Shown here: positions 30,100 through 39,099 of the stretch, piece by piece
Position numbering within the stretch: position 1 is the stretch's first letter
Layout: each line of letters starts with the position of its first letter
Source of the DNA: Streptomyces noursei ATCC 11455
GTDB taxonomy: Bacteria > Actinomycetota > Actinomycetes > Streptomycetales > Streptomycetaceae
Assembly: GCF_001704275.1 (NCBI RefSeq)
Contig: NZ_CP011533.1
Span: forward strand, 372,001-436,000
Length of the DNA stretch: 64,000 bases
Direction: 5' to 3'
Position numbers and translations under genes: made by a program
The notes under the pieces: model-generated
Seen by the model: the letters and a program-made list of their open reading frames with translations, nothing else
Databases searched by the model: none
Told to the model about the DNA's origin: nothing

Positions 30100-30279
30100 G
30101 CGGCTCCGCCGGGATCGGGCGACCGATGGCCTGGGGATGCCGCCAGTCGGTGCCCCAGGCTCTCCCACAGGCCCTACCGGGCAGCACCATTCACCATGCG
30201 ACGCACCAACTTCCGGATGAGTATCCGTATCCGTCTCACCGTGCCGGACGGACACACCACCGCCGCGCCCGAGGCCGGG

Positions 30280-30342
<63 letters not shown>

Positions 30343-30404
30343 CACCGAACGCGGAAGACACCTCATCCGTTCCAACGCCCAATCAACTTCGTTCTGGAGA
30401 CGAC

Positions 30405-30965
30405 ATGAGCACCGCCCTTCTCGTGATGGACGTCCAACAGGCCGTCGTCGACATCGCCGACGACGGCTCCGGCTATCTGCCACGCCTGCGCAGGGCAATC
30501 GACGGAGCCCGGGCCGCGAACATCCCCGTGATCTACGTGGTCATCGCCTTGCGCCCCGGCTTCCCTGAAGTCGGCACGCACAACAGAGCCCTCGCCGCCA
30601 TCGCACAGGCCGGCCTCTACATCGAAGGCGCCCCAGGCACCGAGATCCACCCCGAGGTAGCACCCCAGCCCGGCGACATCGTGGTCACCAAGAGACGAGC
30701 GAGTGCCTTCTCAGGCAGCGACCTCGACATGGTCCTCAGAGCACGCGGAATCGACAGCCTCGTACTCACCGGCATCGCCACCAGCGCGGTAGTGCTCTAC
30801 ACCCTGTGTCAAGCCAACGACCTCGACTTCGACCTCACCGTCCTCTCCGACGGCTGCCTCGACCTGGACCCGCACATACACCGCATGCTCATCGAGCAAC
30901 TATTCCCACAATGGGCGGACGTCACCACCATCGACAACTGGCTCACCACCATCACACCCCAATAG
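30405..30965 (+). CDS. Isochorismatase-family hydrolase
   Basis: A 186-residue protein of the isochorismatase-like fold. ATG 30405 follows GGAG (30396-30399); the frame is open far upstream through the microsatellite, but this start gives a normal family N-terminus (ALLVMDVQQ with the catalytic Asp9). The conserved lysine is in VVTKRRASAFSGS, and a cis-peptide-type segment GIATSAVVLYTL follows. The family nucleophile cysteine is replaced by Val in that segment, so this is probably not an amidase of the nicotinamidase type; cysteine-lacking members act on vinyl-ether substrates or are uncharacterised. The gene is alone, and its expression could be influenced by the AGGC repeat upstream. Confidence 0.82.
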   Translation: MSTALLVMDVQQAVVDIADDGSGYLPRLRRAIDGARAANIPVIYVVIALRPGFPEVGTHNRALAAIAQAGLYIEGAPGTEIHPEVAPQPGDIVVTKRRASAFSGSDLDMVLRARGIDSLVLTGIATSAVVLYTLCQANDLDFDLTVLSDGCLDLDPHIHRMLIEQLFPQWADVTTIDNWLTTITPQ

Positions 30966-31494
30966 CAACAAGCCAAACGCACAGCCACTTCGACCATCAG
31001 CTCCAGCGGGCCTGCCGGCCTTCCCTGGCCTCGCGGGGGCCGGACGGGGCACCGTCGTGACGCCCAGGCACGCACCAACCGGCCACCCCACTCCGTCCAC
31101 CGCCGCCGCGAGGTCGAATCGGCAGTAGGAAACGCACCACCTCCCGGACACGCTCAGGTCCCGTCGCACGTTCAACGGCCGGGTGAGGGCCCGGTGTCAC
31201 AGGACCGCTCGCCTCCGCACGCGTCCGGCACCGGGCACGTCAGGACGGGGGTTCCGGCCGAGGTGCGGCAACCGTCCGGCGCGCGAGAAGCGGCCGCGCT
31301 CCAGTTCAAGGCCGCTCCCCCGCCTCGGTGCCGGGCCCCCGCTCCCTGGCTCGACGGAAGGGAGTCGTGGGTAGCAGGCGCGTGCCGCCGGAGCGAATTC
31401 TCTCAACGAGCCTCACTGGTCGGCTACTTCGGAAACTGCGGGGCACGATCGTCCGAACCCGGCGGGCGCACGGTCGACATTCCGCCGCTCCTCG
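30966..31494. other. Non-coding stretch, no gene recognised
   Basis: It lies between the isochorismatase-like gene and an IS remnant. Only open frames with shadow-like composition are seen; no promoter, hairpin or gene is convincing. Confidence 0.4.
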
Positions 31495-31570
31495 CACCGG
31501 CTTCCTCCAGCGCGAGTTGATGCCGCCGCGTCGGGCATAGATGAGCCGGGGGATGTGCTCGACCAGCCGG
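31495..31570 (-). pseudogene. IS5-family transposase fragment, same family as the IS at 45309
   Basis: On the - strand, LVEHIPRLIYARR and NSRWRKP align with LVEHVSWLIHARR and KSPWRRL near the N-terminus of the intact transposase at 45318-46064. Similarity covers only about 25 residues and no catalytic residue remains. It is a decayed relic of that family. Confidence 0.45.
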
Positions 31571-31624
31571 CACTGCGCGCAGCGCCGACTCGTAGCCGTA
31601 CCGAGGCCGCCCCAGAGGACCCAC

Positions 31625-33736
31625 ATGACCGTTGCCGCCGATGCCACCAACCGCCCTCCCCACCAGCGTTCCACGGTCATCCGCCGGACACCGCCCCACC
31701 ACGGTCTCCTCGCCGTCGCCGTCCTGGCGGCCGCCCTCGTCCTCCTCGGAGCGATGCTCGCCCCGCCGTCTCATGCCGCTGCCGGTGGCACGAGCCCCGG
31801 ACTCCGACTCGGCTCCCTCCAACTCACCCCGTGCGAAGAGCCCCCGACCGGCTGGTGCGGAACCGCCGCAGTCCCGCTGGACCGCCGGGCTCCCGACAGC
31901 CCGACGATCGACATCGGCTTCGAGTGGGTACCGGCCACCGGACGGCCGCAGGGCACCGCGGTCGTGGTCGACGGCGGCCCCGGCTGGGCGACGCGCCACT
32001 CCCGCAGTGCCTACCTGGAGATGCTCGGACCGCTCCGGGACAGCCGAAACCTGCTGCTGTTCGACCTGCGCGGAACGGGCCGCTCACAGGCCCTCACCTG
32101 CCCCGACCTGGAGCACTACGCGGAGCAGCCCTCAGGGCCCGACTTCGCGCGGACCGTCGGCGCCTGCGGCGACCGGCTCGATCACACCTGGAAGCGCCCC
32201 GACGGCAGTTGGATCCACGCCTCCGAGCTCTTCGGGACCGCCGACTCCGCCCAGGACCTCGCCGATGTCCTCACCCGGCTCAGTATTTCCGGCGTCGACC
32301 TCTACGGCGACTCCTACGGCAGTTGGTTCGCCCAGGTCTTCGCCGCACGGCACCCGTCCCTGCTCCGTTCACTCACCCTGGACGCCACCTACGAAGTCCT
32401 CGGCCTGGACCCCTGGTACACCAGCAGCGTCACCTCCGCCCGCGACGCCTTCGCCGCTGTTTGCCGACGTTCACCGCGGTGCGCCGCCCACACCTCCACC
32501 GACGCGTGGACCCTCGTCTCCGCCCTATCCGCCCGCCTGCGCACCGCACCGCTGACCGGCACCACCACCGGCCTGGACGGAGAGCCCACCGCCGTAACCG
32601 TCACCGTGACCACCCTGGTCGACCTGGTCAACGACGCGGGCTCCGACCCGGAGATCTACCGGAGCCTGCAAGCCGCGGCCCACGCACTCCTTACCAGCGG
32701 CGACAGTGCCCCGCTGCTCCGCCTGGCTGAACAGACCTCCGCCCACGACGGCACCAACGCGCCGCCCCCGGACTTCTCCAGCGCCCTGTACTTCGCCGTG
32801 GCCTGCACCGACTATCCGCAGTTGTTCACCATGACCAGCCCGAGCACCGAGCGTGCCCGCCAACTTCGAAGCCGGATCGCCGCCCAACCCGCCGGCACCT
32901 TCGCTCCCTTCACCGCTGCCGAGTGGACGACCGTCAACGCCTACACCAACGCCTACGACGGCTGCCTCAACTGGCCGGCCCCCCAACGTACTCACACCCC
33001 CATCACGAGCCACCCGCCCCTGGTGCCCCCGACCCTGCCGGCCCTCGTCCTCGGCGGCGATCTCGACTCCCTCACCCCCACCGCCGGCGGCCGACGCGCC
33101 GCGGCCCAACTCGGGCGCTCCGCCCGGTTCATCACCGTGCCCAACGTCACCCACATCACCGCCATGCCCGAACGGACCCGGCCGGGACCGGAAGCGTGCG
33201 GACAGTCCCTCTACCGCCAATTCCTGCGCAACCCGGCCGCCCTGAGGCACCTGGACGTCTCCTGCACCCGGCACACCCCCGCCATCCCCACCCTCGCCGA
33301 CTACCCCACCCGCCTCGCCGACACCACGCCCGCCACACCCGCGCCCGGCAACCAGGCCCTCCCGGACGCTCTGCGCGCGGCCTCCGTCGGCGCATCGGCC
33401 GTCGGCGACTCGATCGTCCGAAGCGGCTACCTGACCCACGAGCGCGACACCGGACTACACGGCGGCACCTTGACCGTCACCGGCACCCCTCAAGCGCACC
33501 TCACCCTCACCGACATCCGCTGGGTGACCGACGCCACCGTCAACGGCACCGCAACATGGGACCGCACCAACGGCACCGTCACCGCACACCTCAAAATCAC
33601 CCCTGACTCCGGCTCCGACTCCGACTCCGGCGTCGCCGTCGACGTGACCTGGAACACCCTCACGCCCCGCACCCCGGCGTCCGTGACAGGCACAGCGGGA
33701 GACACCCCGCTGCGCGGCACCCTCCCCACACCGTGA
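31625..33736 (+). CDS. Secreted alpha/beta hydrolase, tripeptidyl-aminopeptidase-like (S33)
   Basis: A 703-residue exported protein. ATG 31625 is preferred; upstream codons overlap IS debris. A long signal sequence (LLAVAVLAAALVLLGAML ending SHAAA) is followed by an alpha/beta hydrolase: oxyanion-region VVVDGGPG, LLLFDLRGTGRS, nucleophile Ser230 in YGDSYGSW, Asp in LVLGGDLDSLTP, and His in VPNVTHIT. This order and the C-terminal TAP-like lobe match Streptomyces secreted tripeptidyl aminopeptidases (peptidase family S33), which remove peptides from the N-termini of extracellular proteins. After residue 570 there is an extra Thr/Asp-rich beta domain ending in an acidic DSGSDSDSG run. Probably monocistronic. 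Confidence 0.85.
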   Translation: MTVAADATNRPPHQRSTVIRRTPPHHGLLAVAVLAAALVLLGAMLAPPSHAAAGGTSPGLRLGSLQLTPCEEPPTGWCGTAAVPLDRRAPDSPTIDIGFEWVPATGRPQGTAVVVDGGPGWATRHSRSAYLEMLGPLRDSRNLLLFDLRGTGRSQALTCPDLEHYAEQPSGPDFARTVGACGDRLDHTWKRPDGSWIHASELFGTADSAQDLADVLTRLSISGVDLYGDSYGSWFAQVFAARHPSLLRSLTLDATYEVLGLDPWYTSSVTSARDAFAAVCRRSPRCAAHTSTDAWTLVSALSARLRTAPLTGTTTGLDGEPTAVTVTVTTLVDLVNDAGSDPEIYRSLQAAAHALLTSGDSAPLLRLAEQTSAHDGTNAPPPDFSSALYFAVACTDYPQLFTMTSPSTERARQLRSRIAAQPAGTFAPFTAAEWTTVNAYTNAYDGCLNWPAPQRTHTPITSHPPLVPPTLPALVLGGDLDSLTPTAGGRRAAAQLGRSARFITVPNVTHITAMPERTRPGPEACGQSLYRQFLRNPAALRHLDVSCTRHTPAIPTLADYPTRLADTTPATPAPGNQALPDALRAASVGASAVGDSIVRSGYLTHERDTGLHGGTLTVTGTPQAHLTLTDIRWVTDATVNGTATWDRTNGTVTAHLKITPDSGSDSDSGVAVDVTWNTLTPRTPASVTGTAGDTPLRGTLPTP

Positions 33737-33941
33737 GCAGGTTCGGATCGCTGGTCCTGGTCTGCGCCGACAACCCCGAAGCCTTCCTGAGCACCGAGCA
33801 CCGAGGAAGCCAGCGGCATAGTCCCGGCTGTGGATTTGAAAGCGCGAGGACAGGCCACGACTACACGGCTCTGTGAACAGTGACCACACCACGCCACTGG
33901 ACCCTCGCGCCGAAGGTCGAGCGTTCTCGACGAAGGCTCGG

Positions 33942-34355
33942 TCAGCGCACCTTGACGGTCTCGGTGGGCGTGACCATCTGCAGGTGGAGCTTGTTCGAGT
34001 TCCAGTCCGTCTCGTAGAGCGCGCCGCGGAACTGCAGCGTGCCACGGTGGTTCGCCCGGACCCATGTGTCGACCGCGCCGCCGTCGAAGACCGCGCCGTG
34101 AGCGCACTTCACCGTGTGCCAGGACCCGGTGGCCTGTCGCTGCTGCACACAGAACTTCTGGAAGAGGTCGTCATCGTTCGAGGCGTACCCCTTCACGTGG
34201 ACGCGCGCGCCGGCCTTCACGGTGTGCGGGCTCGCCTTGAACTCATAACTGATCTTCGCGGAAGCCGTCACCGCACTCAGCCCGAGTGCGGAGATGCCCA
34301 CTGCCGCGACGACGGCCGCACGCGCGGCACGCCGCTTGAGAACGCCCATCGCCAT
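33942..34355 (-). CDS. Small secreted protein of unknown function
   Basis: A 137-residue exported protein. ATG 34355 is chosen because AAGGGGGAGA (34363-34372) lies 7 bases upstream. The signal peptide (VLKRRAARAAVVAAVGISAL then SAVTASA) is clear. The mature part is about 105 residues with two cysteines (FCVQQ and VKCAHG) likely forming a disulfide, and a beta-rich pattern (FKASPHTVKAGARVHVKGYA). Such small secreted beta proteins are common in Streptomyces and mostly uncharacterised. No operon partner is evident; it is convergent with the aminopeptidase gene at 31625. Confidence 0.75.
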   Translation of the reverse strand: MAMGVLKRRAARAAVVAAVGISALGLSAVTASAKISYEFKASPHTVKAGARVHVKGYASNDDDLFQKFCVQQRQATGSWHTVKCAHGAVFDGGAVDTWVRANHRGTLQFRGALYETDWNSNKLHLQMVTPTETVKVR

Positions 34356-34604
34356 CGCCACGTCTCCCCCTTCGGATGGTCTTGCGCTCGGCGGCAGCGA
34401 ACGGCGCAAGGAGGCGAAGCCGTTCCTCGGTCCGCAGGCGCCGTATCAACTCGCCGATGCACCCTGTCAGAGGGCGAATAAGGGAGCGCCGTTGCCCCGC
34501 GTCGCGTCATTTTTTGGCGGGTCTCGATCAGGCGGGGGTAGCGGTGCTCCCGGCGTCCGAGCTGTCGGTGGGGCGGACTGTCGGCGTCGGGTGTTCGGCT
34601 CGGA

Positions 34605-35057
34605 TCAGTGGGTGGAGATCTTGTGGACGGTGGTGTCGTCGGGGTTCAGTCGTCGCCCGTCCGCAGACAGCACTTCCAGTGGGCGGAGGCGATGCCCCTG
34701 GCGGCGGTCGAGCAGCTGTGAGTGTGGTTCGTCGGGGGCGAAGAAGTGCTGTTCGCCCCACTGTCGCAGTGCCACGATGACGGGGAAGAGCGCCTGGCCC
34801 TTCGGGGTCAGTACGTACTCGCGGTAGGCGCTTCCGTCGGAGGCGGGGACGGATTCGAGGACGCCGCCGGCGACCAGGGTGCGCAGACGCGCGGTGAGGA
34901 TGTTCTTCGCCACTCCGAGGCTGCGTTGGAACTCCCCGAAGCGCCGGCTTCCGTCGAAGGCGTCCCGCACGATCAGCAGGGACCACCAGTCGCCGATCGC
35001 GTCCACCGACCGGGCGACGGGGCATTCGCTGTCGTCGAAGCGCGTCCTGGTCACCAT
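34605..35057 (-). CDS. HxlR-family winged-helix transcriptional regulator
   Basis: A 150-residue MarR-like regulator of the HxlR group. ATG 35057 follows GAGGGA; the longer frame adds six residues. The family signature CPVARSVDAIGDWWSLLIVR is near the N-terminus, followed by the winged helix RFGEFQRSLGVAKNILTARL and the wing REYVLTPKGQALFPV. The gene diverges from an MFS exporter across 96 bases containing a long inverted repeat, so it probably represses or activates the exporter and itself, responding to a small molecule. The C-terminal 35 residues beyond the wing are basic and unusual. The Cys in SECPVARS may be redox sensitive, as in some HxlR proteins. Confidence 0.9.
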   Translation of the reverse strand: MVTRTRFDDSECPVARSVDAIGDWWSLLIVRDAFDGSRRFGEFQRSLGVAKNILTARLRTLVAGGVLESVPASDGSAYREYVLTPKGQALFPVIVALRQWGEQHFFAPDEPHSQLLDRRQGHRLRPLEVLSADGRRLNPDDTTVHKISTH

Positions 35058-35083
35058 GGCGTCCCTCACTCTCACGTTGGTTG

Positions 35084-35128
35084 CAACATGCTACCAAGAA
35101 AGCTACCGTCTACACTGGTAGCAAGTTG
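35084..35128 (+). promoter_or_regulatory. Interrupted inverted repeat between hxlR-type and MFS genes (operator)
   Basis: CAACATGCTACCA (35084-35096) and TGGTAGCAAGTTG (35116-35128) are inverted repeats matching at 12 of 13 positions. A third GCTACC half-site lies at 35102-35107. The position in the 96-base divergent gap makes it the likely binding site of the HxlR-type regulator. Confidence 0.65.
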
Positions 35129-35153
35129 AAACCGAATATGCGAAGGAGTGCTG

Positions 35154-36419
35154 ATGCCTGGCAATGGTGAGGTCGTGACACGACAGACCGAGGCTCCGAG
35201 CGGGGGACGTTCCTCATTCGTCCTGTCCCGTGGCGTCGTCGTACTGTTCGCCGTCGCCTGCGGGGCCGCGGTGGCCAACGTCTACTTCTCCCAGCCGCTG
35301 CTGGTCACCATGGGCCACGACCTGGCCATGAGCCCGGCGCTGGTCGGCAGCGTGGTCACCCTCACGCAGGTCGGATACGGGCTGGGGCTCTTCTTCCTGG
35401 TGCCGCTGGGCGACGTGACCGACCGCAGACGGCTCATCGTGGCCCAGTTACTGCTCCTGGTGGTGGCGCTGGCCGTGGTGGCCGCCGCCCACACTGCGGC
35501 GATACTTCTCGCGGGCATGGCCGCGACGGGGCTTCTCGCGGTCGTCACTCAGACGTTGGTGGCCTTCGCGGCGTCACTGGCCCCGCCGGCCGGGCGCGGA
35601 CGGGTCGTCGGTCTGGTCACCAGTGGCGTGGTCATCGGAATCCTGCTCGCCCGCACCGTATCCGGCCTCTTGGCCGATCTCGCGGGCTGGCGCTCCGTCT
35701 ATCTCGTTTCAGCGTCGCTCACCGCCGTGCTCGCCCTGGTCCTGTACCGGGTGCTGCCGCGCCGCAGTGACGCTTCGCCGACAACCCTGCGCTACGGGCA
35801 GCTCCTGCGCTCCACGCTCACCCTGTTCGCGCGGGAACGACTGCTGCGGCTCCGGGCCCTGTTCGGTCTGCTGGTCTTCGCCGCCTTCAGCACCCTGTGG
35901 AGCAGCATCGCACTGCCGCTCAGCGAGGCCCCGTATTTCCTGCCGCACAGTGCGATTGGGGCGTTGGGGCTGATCGGTGTCGCCGGCGCCCTGGCCGCGA
36001 CCGTGGCGGGCCGCCTGAACGACCGCGGACTCTCCCGGCGGACCACCGGCATCGCCCTGGCGCTGCTCGCCGCCTCGTGGTTGCCCCTGGCCTTCACCCG
36101 CAGCTCGCTGTGGGCCCTGGTCGTCGGGGTGATCCTCCTCGACCTCGCCGTGCAGGCGGTCCATGTCACCAACCAGACTCTGATCTACGCGCTGCACCCG
36201 GAGGCGGGCAGCCGACTGATCGGCGGATACATGGTCTTCTACTCGATCGGCAGCGCCACCGGCGCCATCGCCGCGACCTCCCTCTACACGGCGGCCGGCT
36301 GGGGCGCCGTCTGCGTACTGGGGGCCGCCTTCAGCTGCCTGGGGCTCGTGCTGTGGGCGTTCACGCGACGCAGCGTTCCGCAGCGCGACGCCGAGACGGC
36401 CTCACGCGGCGAAGCCTGA
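35154..36419 (+). CDS. MFS transporter, drug-exporter type
   Basis: A 421-residue major facilitator protein. ATG 35154 has AAGGAG (35143-35148) 5 bases upstream. About twelve membrane spans are seen, from VVVLFAVACGAAVANVYFSQ to VLGAAFSCLGLVLWAF, with the MFS loop 2-3 signature PLGDVTDRRRL and a second half starting near residue 210. It belongs to the proton-antiport efflux group. Divergence from an HxlR-type regulator around an inverted repeat points to substrate-inducible export of a toxic compound; the substrate is unknown. The short basic tail after the last span is normal. Confidence 0.88.
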   Translation: MPGNGEVVTRQTEAPSGGRSSFVLSRGVVVLFAVACGAAVANVYFSQPLLVTMGHDLAMSPALVGSVVTLTQVGYGLGLFFLVPLGDVTDRRRLIVAQLLLLVVALAVVAAAHTAAILLAGMAATGLLAVVTQTLVAFAASLAPPAGRGRVVGLVTSGVVIGILLARTVSGLLADLAGWRSVYLVSASLTAVLALVLYRVLPRRSDASPTTLRYGQLLRSTLTLFARERLLRLRALFGLLVFAAFSTLWSSIALPLSEAPYFLPHSAIGALGLIGVAGALAATVAGRLNDRGLSRRTTGIALALLAASWLPLAFTRSSLWALVVGVILLDLAVQAVHVTNQTLIYALHPEAGSRLIGGYMVFYSIGSATGAIAATSLYTAAGWGAVCVLGAAFSCLGLVLWAFTRRSVPQRDAETASRGEA

Positions 36420-36832
36420 GCGGTCGCGCCGAACGTCGGGTGACGGGCACGCCGTGGATCACAAGACCGTGCGGCCCTGGTTCGGAGGCCAGGAACACGT
36501 GGGTCGGCGGGGTGTCCGGGACGTCGTCGGAGTGTGCGGCGGGGCGCGTGTCGTGAAGAGATCTCCTGGTCGCGTCGGGCGCTCGTGAGCCGCCCGGCGG
36601 CCAGGAGTCCTTCGTCGCCGGGGCGATGGCATCTCGGACGTGGCGTGCTGGTCGGGGCGGGACTTGCTTTTCAGGTGCAGCGGCTGAGCGCGCCCGGCGT
36701 CGCAGCGGTCAACTGTCGTCTGTCGGTGGGCGATTCGTCGGCCGTGGGGATGAGGGGCCTTCCGCCGTGCGGCGGAGCGGGTTGGTCCCGCGAGTCGAGG
36801 CGCACGGTGCGGCGGCGCGGAAGGCTGGGCGC
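36420..36832. other. Intergenic region, no gene recognised
   Basis: It lies between the MFS gene and the membrane protein that opens the two-component operon, so it should hold that operon's promoter. No clear hairpin, repeat or gene was seen; the longer frames here are shadow-like. Confidence 0.4.
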
Positions 36833-37828
36833 ATGAGCCGAATGACACAGACCGTTCCCCGTACCGGCCCGGCCGCCGTGCGTCGGATCCTGCGCTGGGT
36901 GGCCATCGCCGCCTGCGTGCCCTATCTCTCGCTCAAGATCGCCTGGATCGCGGGCAGTACCGTCGGCATCCCCGCGGGCAGCGCGCTGCTCGGCGATGGG
37001 ACGTCGCTCAAGCTGATCAATGCGGCCACGGTGCTGATGGACGTGTCCGTCGTCGTCCTGGCCCTGGTCCTCACCAAGCCCTGGGGCAGGCGCGTCCCGT
37101 CGTGGCTGTTGGCCCTGCCGATGTGGGGCGCGGTTGGGCTGCTGACGCCCATCATGGTGGGATTCCCGGCCCAGTTGCTGGTCGGGGTGCTCGGTGGCAC
37201 CGGTTCGGGATCATCCGGGGACAGCGGTGCGTTCTTGGAGGGTTGGGTCTTCGACCTCGTGTACGGCGGGTTCATCCTCCAGGGGTTGGCCCTGGGCACC
37301 CTGTTCGTGCTGTATGCCTGCGAGCGCTGGGGACACATGTGGCGGGGGCGGCTCGGCGACGTGGATGCCCGGCCGGTCGGGCGGGGGCAGCGGCTGGCGG
37401 CGCTGGTGGCGGCTGGTCTGGTGGTACTGCCCATGGCGGTGCACCTGCTGTGGGCGTGCGGTGTGCACACCGGGTTGTCGGATGCCTTGGCCGCGCAGTA
37501 CGACGCCGATTCCGCGGTGCAGGACGCGGCCTATGTGCTGTACACGGGTGCCACCGTGGCGGGCCTGGTGCTGCTGCTCGCCCGGCGGGCGGGGGCGGCG
37601 CTGGCCTTGCGTGTACCGCTGCTGCTTGCGGGGGTGGGTTCGGCGGCGACCGGCTGCTGGGGTGGTTGGCTGCTGCTCGCGGCGGTGACCGGGCCCTCGC
37701 ACGGTGATCGGGCCGCCACTCCGCTCATGCTCCTCACTTACGCTGTGCAGATGTTCGTCGGACTGCTCGTACTCACGGCCGGTGCCCGCTTCCTCAACGG
37801 GCGGGCCGGCGCCCCGCGTACCTCGTGA
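36833..37828 (+). CDS. Multi-span membrane protein coupled to a two-component system
   Basis: A 331-residue integral membrane protein. ATG 36833 is chosen over the longer frame because the protein then begins with a short basic segment followed by the first span (WVAIAACVPYLSLKIAWIAG). About eight or nine hydrophobic spans follow. Characteristic pieces are ALVLTKPWGRRVPSWLLALP and VLYACERWG. A related protein is encoded at 62314-63288, with the same PWGxRxP loop and the same order of spans. The stop overlaps the kinase start (GTGA at 37825), so it is translationally coupled to the kinase and may be its membrane sensor or its regulated partner. No known transport or enzyme motif. Confidence 0.82.
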   Translation: MSRMTQTVPRTGPAAVRRILRWVAIAACVPYLSLKIAWIAGSTVGIPAGSALLGDGTSLKLINAATVLMDVSVVVLALVLTKPWGRRVPSWLLALPMWGAVGLLTPIMVGFPAQLLVGVLGGTGSGSSGDSGAFLEGWVFDLVYGGFILQGLALGTLFVLYACERWGHMWRGRLGDVDARPVGRGQRLAALVAAGLVVLPMAVHLLWACGVHTGLSDALAAQYDADSAVQDAAYVLYTGATVAGLVLLLARRAGAALALRVPLLLAGVGSAATGCWGGWLLLAAVTGPSHGDRAATPLMLLTYAVQMFVGLLVLTAGARFLNGRAGAPRTS

Positions 37829-39099
37829 CACGCCCCGTACGGGGCCTGGTGGCCGCCGCCCTGGGCCGCCGCGCACGGCTGCGCTGGGTGCATCTGCTCC
37901 TGGGCGGGGCGCTGTTGATGCCGTACTACCTCGTGACGAACGTCCTGGTGGCGGTCGTCCGGCCGGATTCCGGCGGCTTCCTCTCCACCTCCCTGGGCTG
38001 GCAGTTCGCCATCTTCGCGCTCGCGCTGGTACCCGGCGCCGCCACCGCACTCCACCCGCTGGTGCGGCCCCTTGTGAGCGGGGCGGCGCGGGCACTGTGC
38101 GGGGTGCCGGGAGCCGGGCTGGAGACGGGGCCGAGCAACTCCTGGGCGGCCAGGGGGCGGACGGCACTGTGGTACACACTGCACCTGCTGACCGGCGGCC
38201 TCGTCAGCGGAGTATCCCTGACCGTGCCACCCCTGGCCCTGATGCTGATCGCCGTGCCGGTCACCGGGATGCTGGGCGGCGTGCGGATGCCGTGGGGCCT
38301 GGGGCGCTCGGGAGCGTCGTGGTGGCTGCTGGCACCGCTGGCCGGCATCGGGCTGCTGGCCGGGGTCGTGGCCCTGTCCTGGGCGGCGGGCGCGCTGCTG
38401 GCGCGCTGCGCGCCCGTCCTGCTGGGGCCGACGGCCGCCGACCGACTGGCGGCGGCCGAGCGGCACGCGATGCAGTTGGCGCTGCGCAACCGACTGGCGC
38501 GGGAACTGCACGACTCCGTCGGGCATGCGCTCAGCGCGGTGACGCTCCAGGCAGTCGCGGCGCGCAGAGTCCTCGACGTCGACCCGGAGTTCGTCCGGCA
38601 GGCACTGGCTGCGATCGAGACCACGACCCGGGAAGCGGTCGGCGAACTCGACACCGTACTGGGGCTCCTGCGCGAGGAGGGCCCGACCGACACCGCACCG
38701 GCACCGACCCTCAGCGGCCTGGACGCGCTGCTCGACCGCACCCGCGCGGCAGGCGCCGCCCTCACCCTCGACGCACCCACGGCCCTGGACCGGATACCAC
38801 CGGTCGTCTCCCGCGAGGCGTACCGGATCGTCCAGGAAGGACTGGGCAACGCCCTGCGCCATGCGAACCAGGCACGCATCCGCCTGCGTATCGCAGTGCA
38901 CGACGACGCATTGGAGATCGATGTGGAAAACCCGATCGAACCCACCACCGGGCCCGCGCCCCGCCGTCGCGGCGGGGGCCGGGGGCTGCCCGGCATCGCC
39001 GAACGGGCCCGACTGCTGCGCGGCGAAGCCGTCTTCGGCGAGCACGAGGGTGTGTGGCGACTGGCCGTACGCCTCCCCCTGAGCGGCAGCGCCCAGTGA
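37825..39099 (+). CDS. Sensor histidine kinase (HisKA_3 / NarL-type partner)
   Basis: A 424-residue membrane kinase starting at GTG 37825 in a GTGA overlap. The N-terminal third has four or five membrane spans and no large extracellular sensor domain, so sensing is probably within the membrane or through the coupled membrane protein. The dimerisation/phosphoacceptor helix is RNRLARELHDSVGHALS with His229. The ATPase domain shows the N-box EGLGNALRHANQARI and a G-box GRGLPGIAERARLL. It phosphorylates the response regulator encoded next, with another GTGA overlap. The three-gene unit (membrane protein, kinase, regulator) is complete; the signal is unknown. Confidence 0.93.
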   Translation: MTRPVRGLVAAALGRRARLRWVHLLLGGALLMPYYLVTNVLVAVVRPDSGGFLSTSLGWQFAIFALALVPGAATALHPLVRPLVSGAARALCGVPGAGLETGPSNSWAARGRTALWYTLHLLTGGLVSGVSLTVPPLALMLIAVPVTGMLGGVRMPWGLGRSGASWWLLAPLAGIGLLAGVVALSWAAGALLARCAPVLLGPTAADRLAAAERHAMQLALRNRLARELHDSVGHALSAVTLQAVAARRVLDVDPEFVRQALAAIETTTREAVGELDTVLGLLREEGPTDTAPAPTLSGLDALLDRTRAAGAALTLDAPTALDRIPPVVSREAYRIVQEGLGNALRHANQARIRLRIAVHDDALEIDVENPIEPTTGPAPRRRGGGRGLPGIAERARLLRGEAVFGEHEGVWRLAVRLPLSGSAQ

